DNA of 7,863 bases from RGIG4708 sp045633845. GTDB taxonomy: Bacteria; Bacillota; Clostridia; UMGS1810. Where the stretch lies: assembly GCA_045633845.1 (NCBI GenBank), contig JAZQZC010000023.1, positions 1 to 7,863 of the forward strand, written 5' to 3'. A program made the position numbers and the translations under genes. The number at the start of each line of letters is the position of its first letter. The stretch's first letter is position 1. The notes beneath the pieces are model-generated. The model was given only the letters and a program-made list of their open reading frames with translations. It made no database searches and was not told where the DNA came from. This document shows positions 5,701-7,863 of this stretch, piece after piece.

Positions 5701-6955
5701 TCAGGCTCAGGCACAAAGGCTGCTGCTCGGCTGCACAGGTGTTAAGCGTACCACAGGTCAGCACCCCGGCGGCATTATAGTTGTGCCAAAAAGCCGCGAT
5801 GTTCACGAGTTTTCGCCTATTCAGCACCCTGCAGACGACCCTAACAGTGATATTATTACACTTCACTTTGACTATCACTCAATTGATACAAATTTGCTCA
5901 AGCTTGATATTCTCGGCCACGATGACCCTACAGTTATCCGTATGCTTGAGGATTTAACAGGCGTGTCGGCACACGATATTCCGACCGACGACCAAAAGAC
6001 TATGAGCTTGTTTACATCAACCGATGCTTTGGGGGTAACACCCGAGGATATAAATTCGCCTGTCGGCACATACGCAGTTCCCGAATTTGGAACAAAATTT
6101 GTACGTCAGATGCTTGTGGACACACAGCCTACCACATTTTCGGAGCTTGTGCGTATATCGGGTCTTTCCCATGGTACCGACGTGTGGCTCAACAATGCAC
6201 AAACGCTCATCAAAGAGGGCAAAACAACTCTTAGTGAGGCTATATGTACACGTGACGATATTATGGTGTACCTTATATACAAGGGCGTAGACAAAGGTCT
6301 TTCATTTAAAATAATGGAGAGTGTGCGTAAGGGTAAAGGCTTAACTCCTGAGTTTGAAGCCGCAATGAGAGAAAACAACGTGCCCGAGTGGTACATCGGC
6401 TCCTGCAAAAAAATCAAGTATATGTTCCCAAAGGCTCACGCAGTTGCCTATGTTACAATGGCATTTAGAATTGCGTGGTTCAAGGTTAATTACCCTATGG
6501 AATTTTACTGTGCATACTTTACAGTCAGAGCAGATGAGTTTGACGCAGAGCTTATGGCAATGGGCAGGGATGCGGCAGTGGCAGGTATGAAAATGCTTGA
6601 AAATAAAGAGCGTGAAAAGCTTGCAACCGATAAGGACAAAAACTCTATGACAATTCTTGAGGTTGCCATCGAAATGTACTCAAGAGGCATCGGCTTTTTG
6701 CCAATAGATTTGGAAAAAAGCGATGCATACAAATTTATTCCCACACCCGAGGGCATCCGTCCTCCGCTTAATGCAATTGCAGGTCTTGGCACCAACGCGG
6801 CAAAGAGCATAGTGGAGGCAAGGGAGCAGGCACCTTTTGCAACGGTAGAGGATTTTACAAAGCGTGCAAAGGTTACCAAAACAATTGTGGAAATTATGCG
6901 CGCAAGAGGTATGTTTGCAAACCTTCCCGAAAGTGACCAGATTACATTCTTTTAA
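2705..6955 (+). CDS. polC: DNA polymerase III alpha subunit, PolC type
   Basis: This is the replicative DNA polymerase of low-GC Gram-positives, with built-in 3'-5' proofreading. It has 1416 residues, close to the roughly 1440 of Bacillus PolC. Domains in order: an N-terminal region (1-200); an OB fold (about 215-300); PHP part 1 (ELHLHTKMS at 316-324, TDHGN at 350-354); a DEDDh exonuclease inserted in the PHP domain (FDIETTG at 402-408, AHNASFD with Asp488, HRACDD with His541 and Asp546); PHP part 2 (TCDVHF at 714-719); and the polymerase. The polymerase shows GSRGSVGSS (861-869), a four-cysteine zinc site (Cys889, 892, 914, 917), PDIDLNFSGDYQ with Asp943 and Asp945, TGQHPGG (1017-1023) and a third Asp in KLDILGHDD (Asp1068). 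A helix-hairpin-helix lies at about 1355-1373. The last five residues, QITFF, fit the beta-clamp motif (QLSLF in Bacillus). The ribosome binding site is modest (AAGGATG within the end of ispG), suggesting translational coupling. Confidence 0.98.
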   Translation: MSPTTLKLENIFANADIPDELKEVFVYSTNANSTERTMTITVSSQKLIPYDIIEQFKSYIKQRYSLNQFLLKVKYTGTTMEQLGVDEYYKNLVFYVNEVRGGVRHLFMDSSARLEGTTLYISCRYGVDMLDSRCGDTISRIIAAQTGEAIDVVFEDNSNEDDLDKALAETLENLPVIEAAPPKEEKPSQPEETDIIYGKKITEEPVAISDISPDAKSVVIAGKIIFFDSREVKNEKTMVKFYIEDGSDAFTCKAFIPNKKFKEIKGDLKAGKSFVKVKGRFQYDTFDRENIIMVNDIAKGKKRKGRMDNAKQKRVELHLHTKMSQMDAMTDAKVLVQNAIDWGHKAIAITDHGNVQAFPEAYHAAGDKIKILYGVECYLVDDSCEIYSGSNQMPLSGDFVVFDIETTGLSPNTEAITEIGAVKIKNGIITDTFNELVNPGKSIPPKIVELTGISDSMVAHCPDIKTILPKFFEFAGNSVLVAHNASFDTSFIKKAARDMGLPYDYSCIDTLELSRAVVEGVKNYKLDTLTRHFNVKLENHHRACDDATATAHVFLKLISRLEESDIKNAEDINKALAGKVDIKALKTYHCILLVQSQEGMRNLYNIISKSSLDYFYKRPRVPKTLVNQYRGGLIVGSACEAGELYRALLDDPYNYDVAQMDRIISFYDYLEIQPLGNNNFLLRDNVVSDVEDLKNINKTIIELGKRNNKLTVATCDVHFLNPEDEVFRRILQAGQGYDDADMQPPLYFRTTDEMLREFDYLGDELAYEVVVTNTNAIADMIDDVKPIPDDKAPPEIPGSDEQLREMTYAKAQSIYGDEIPEIVKDRIDIELNSIISNGYSVLYIIAQKLVKKSNDDGYLVGSRGSVGSSLVAFMSGITEVNSLPPHYVCPECKYNEFITDGSVGCGYDMPDKICPKCGAKLNKDGHDIPFQTFLGFYGDKEPDIDLNFSGDYQPRAHKYIEELFGTGYVFRAGTIGTVAEKTAYGYVMKYFEEKGQHITQAQAQRLLLGCTGVKRTTGQHPGGIIVVPKSRDVHEFSPIQHPADDPNSDIITLHFDYHSIDTNLLKLDILGHDDPTVIRMLEDLTGVSAHDIPTDDQKTMSLFTSTDALGVTPEDINSPVGTYAVPEFGTKFVRQMLVDTQPTTFSELVRISGLSHGTDVWLNNAQTLIKEGKTTLSEAICTRDDIMVYLIYKGVDKGLSFKIMESVRKGKGLTPEFEAAMRENNVPEWYIGSCKKIKYMFPKAHAVAYVTMAFRIAWFKVNYPMEFYCAYFTVRADEFDAELMAMGRDAAVAGMKMLENKEREKLATDKDKNSMTILEVAIEMYSRGIGFLPIDLEKSDAYKFIPTPEGIRPPLNAIAGLGTNAAKSIVEAREQAPFATVEDFTKRAKVTKTIVEIMRARGMFANLPESDQITFF

Positions 6956-6966
6956 AATTAAAACAA

Positions 6967-7013
6967 AAACCACGTGGGGACATTCCTTTTTAAGGTGTGT
7001 CCTCATGTGGTTT
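6967..7013. terminator. Convergent terminator between polC and trmB
   Basis: AAACCAC (6967-6973) pairs with GTGGTTT (7007-7013). The stem continues (TGGGGACA at 6975-6982 with TGTCCTCA at 6998-7005), with G-T pairs, to about 16 bp. Inside, CCTT/AAGG extends it. On the - strand it is followed by T5 and further T-rich sequence, making a strong terminator for trmB. On the + strand the T-run is short (TTTCTC), so it stops polC less well. Confidence 0.8.
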
Positions 7014-7021
7014 CTCAGGAA

Positions 7022-7039
7022 CGGCAACTGCCGCTTTTT
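7022..7039 (+). terminator. Possible second terminator of polC
   Basis: CGGC (7022-7025) and GCCG (7030-7033) enclose AACT, followed by C and T5 (7035-7039). The stem is only four pairs, but the T-run is on the correct side for polC, which the larger hairpin upstream lacks. It overlaps the stop codon of trmB. Confidence 0.35.
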
Positions 7040-7682
7040 AAATATGCGGAAATACAACTTCACATCGATATATAGGCTGCCCTTTTTCGGAAAAAAGCAT
7101 TTCGTATTCTGTCATAATGTTGCCCTCAAATTTGCTGTTGTGCAAATCAAGGGTAATGTTTTTCATTTTGAGCCCATATTCAGCAAAGGAATTAAGTGAG
7201 AATTCAAACAGCTTGGTGTTGTCTGTCTTAAAATGCAGCTCGCCGCCTTTCTTTAGCAGCTTTTCGTAAAGCTTTAAAAAGTTTGAGTGAGTAAGGCGGC
7301 GCTTTGCCTGCTTGCTCTTTTTCCAGGGGTCGCAAAAATTAACGTATATTCTGTCAACAGAATGTAAATCCTCAACAAGCTCTAATTGCTGGCAGTTGCC
7401 AAACAAAAATTTAACGTTTTTAATGTTGTTATTGTTGATTTTTTCGCAGGCGAGCACAGTAACATCGGCATTGCGCTCAATGGCGATGTAGTTGATTTGA
7501 GGGTTTAAGGCGGCGGTTTCTGTAATAAACCTTCCTTTTCCGCAACCGATTTCGATATGTATAGGATTACTGTTTCCAAAAATTTTACTCAAATTATTTT
7601 TGTACTCTTCAAAATTTTGTATAAACAAATGCTTGCACGCCTCGAGTCTGTCCTCGCGGTGCTTTTTCTTTCTCATTCTCAT
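7038..7682 (-). CDS. trmB: tRNA (guanine-N7-)-methyltransferase TrmB
   Basis: TrmB uses S-adenosylmethionine to form m7G at position 46 in the variable loop of tRNAs. At 214 residues it is the normal bacterial size. The Rossmann-type methyltransferase fold begins with the SAM-binding loop IEIGCGKGRF (43-52). It continues through the signature NFCDPWKKSKQAKRRLTH (115-132), FKTDN (151-155) and TEYE (191-194), which position SAM and tRNA. The basic N-terminus (MRMRKKKHR) is typical. The ATG at 7682 is preferred because AAAGG lies about nine bases upstream. An ATG two codons later is less well placed. It is transcribed towards polC and shares the terminator region with it. Runs such as NNNN (84-87) reflect the AT-rich genome. 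I see no damage. Confidence 0.96.
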   Translation of the reverse strand: MRMRKKKHREDRLEACKHLFIQNFEEYKNNLSKIFGNSNPIHIEIGCGKGRFITETAALNPQINYIAIERNADVTVLACEKINNNNIKNVKFLFGNCQQLELVEDLHSVDRIYVNFCDPWKKSKQAKRRLTHSNFLKLYEKLLKKGGELHFKTDNTKLFEFSLNSFAEYGLKMKNITLDLHNSKFEGNIMTEYEMLFSEKGQPIYRCEVVFPHI

Positions 7683-7863
7683 AATTTATGACCTTTCATT
7701 AAATTGTGTAACAAAATTATATTAAGATAAAGTTTATAAAGGACAAAGTTAATGGGCAAAATCTGTGCAAACGTCGTCTGCGGATGATAGCCATTGAAAT
7801 GCTATCCAAACTCCGATTTAAACATATAAAAATCGCCGTAAACCGCGTTAAAATGCTCGTCAA
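7683..7863. other. trmB leader and undecided region at the window edge
   Basis: A good -10 TATAAT lies on the - strand at 7721-7716 without a clear -35 (TTGTCC sits 19 bp upstream), probably the trmB promoter. Further right is a hairpin: GATAG and CAT (7786-7794, one bulged C) face ATG and CTATC (7799-7806), with a TGAA loop. The + strand is open without a stop from 7712 to the window end, with an ATG at 7784 but no ribosome binding site. The - strand is also open from 7863 to a stop at 7717-7719. Both frames are short and cut by the edge, so I call neither a gene. Confidence 0.35.

Noticed and set aside
4812..6417. Open frames in other phases across polC
   Set aside because: They lie wholly inside a complete polC with all domains intact. 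The translations match no family I know and lack ribosome binding sites.
1..7863. CRISPR arrays, insertion sequences, tRNA genes, prophage genes
   Set aside because: No regularly spaced repeats, transposase frames, tRNA cloverleaf or phage functions were seen on either strand.

Overview
The window looks like a chromosomal segment of a low-to-moderate GC Gram-positive anaerobe of the class Clostridia. The reasons are a full-length PolC-type replicative polymerase (a Firmicutes hallmark), an ispG-polC gene pair, strong sigma-A type promoters (TTGACA, 17 bp, TATAAT), purine-rich ribosome binding sites, AT-rich intergenic DNA and A/U-rich intrinsic terminators. I cannot place it below class level.

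Layout, left to right. (1) Positions 15-131 hold a 5S rRNA gene on the + strand, presumably the end of an rRNA operon, followed by a long terminator hairpin. (2) A 130-residue protein of unknown function lies on the - strand at 236-628. Ahead of it, with its own promoter, is a strongly folded RNA of about 206 nt (855 to 650) that ends in an intrinsic terminator directly before the protein's ribosome binding site. It is either a 6S-like small RNA or an attenuator leader. (3) Positions 1004-1310 carry a compact two-promoter locus with the architecture of a type I toxin-antitoxin module. A 40-residue membrane peptide on the - strand has a Shine-Dalgarno held in a hairpin. A convergent antisense RNA of about 88 nt on the + strand runs from the toxin's terminator into its coding region. 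(4) ispG (1662-2699) and polC (2705-6955) form a tight pair on the + strand behind one or two promoters. (5) trmB (7038-7682) lies on the - strand, converging on polC, with a strong shared terminator between them. (6) The last 180 bases hold trmB's leader and an undecided region cut by the window edge.

The housekeeping genes are ordinary: isoprenoid precursor synthesis (IspG), chromosome replication (PolC) and tRNA m7G46 modification (TrmB). The unusual content is the 629-1310 block, which carries two RNA-based elements between the rRNA operon and ispG. In the toxin-antitoxin candidate, the two transcripts have related 5' ends. As a result the toxin mRNA can fold its 5' leader onto its own 3' terminator region, while the antisense RNA is the perfect complement of that same 3' region. 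All RNA structures were read by eye from complementarity. No folding, homology search or expression data was available.
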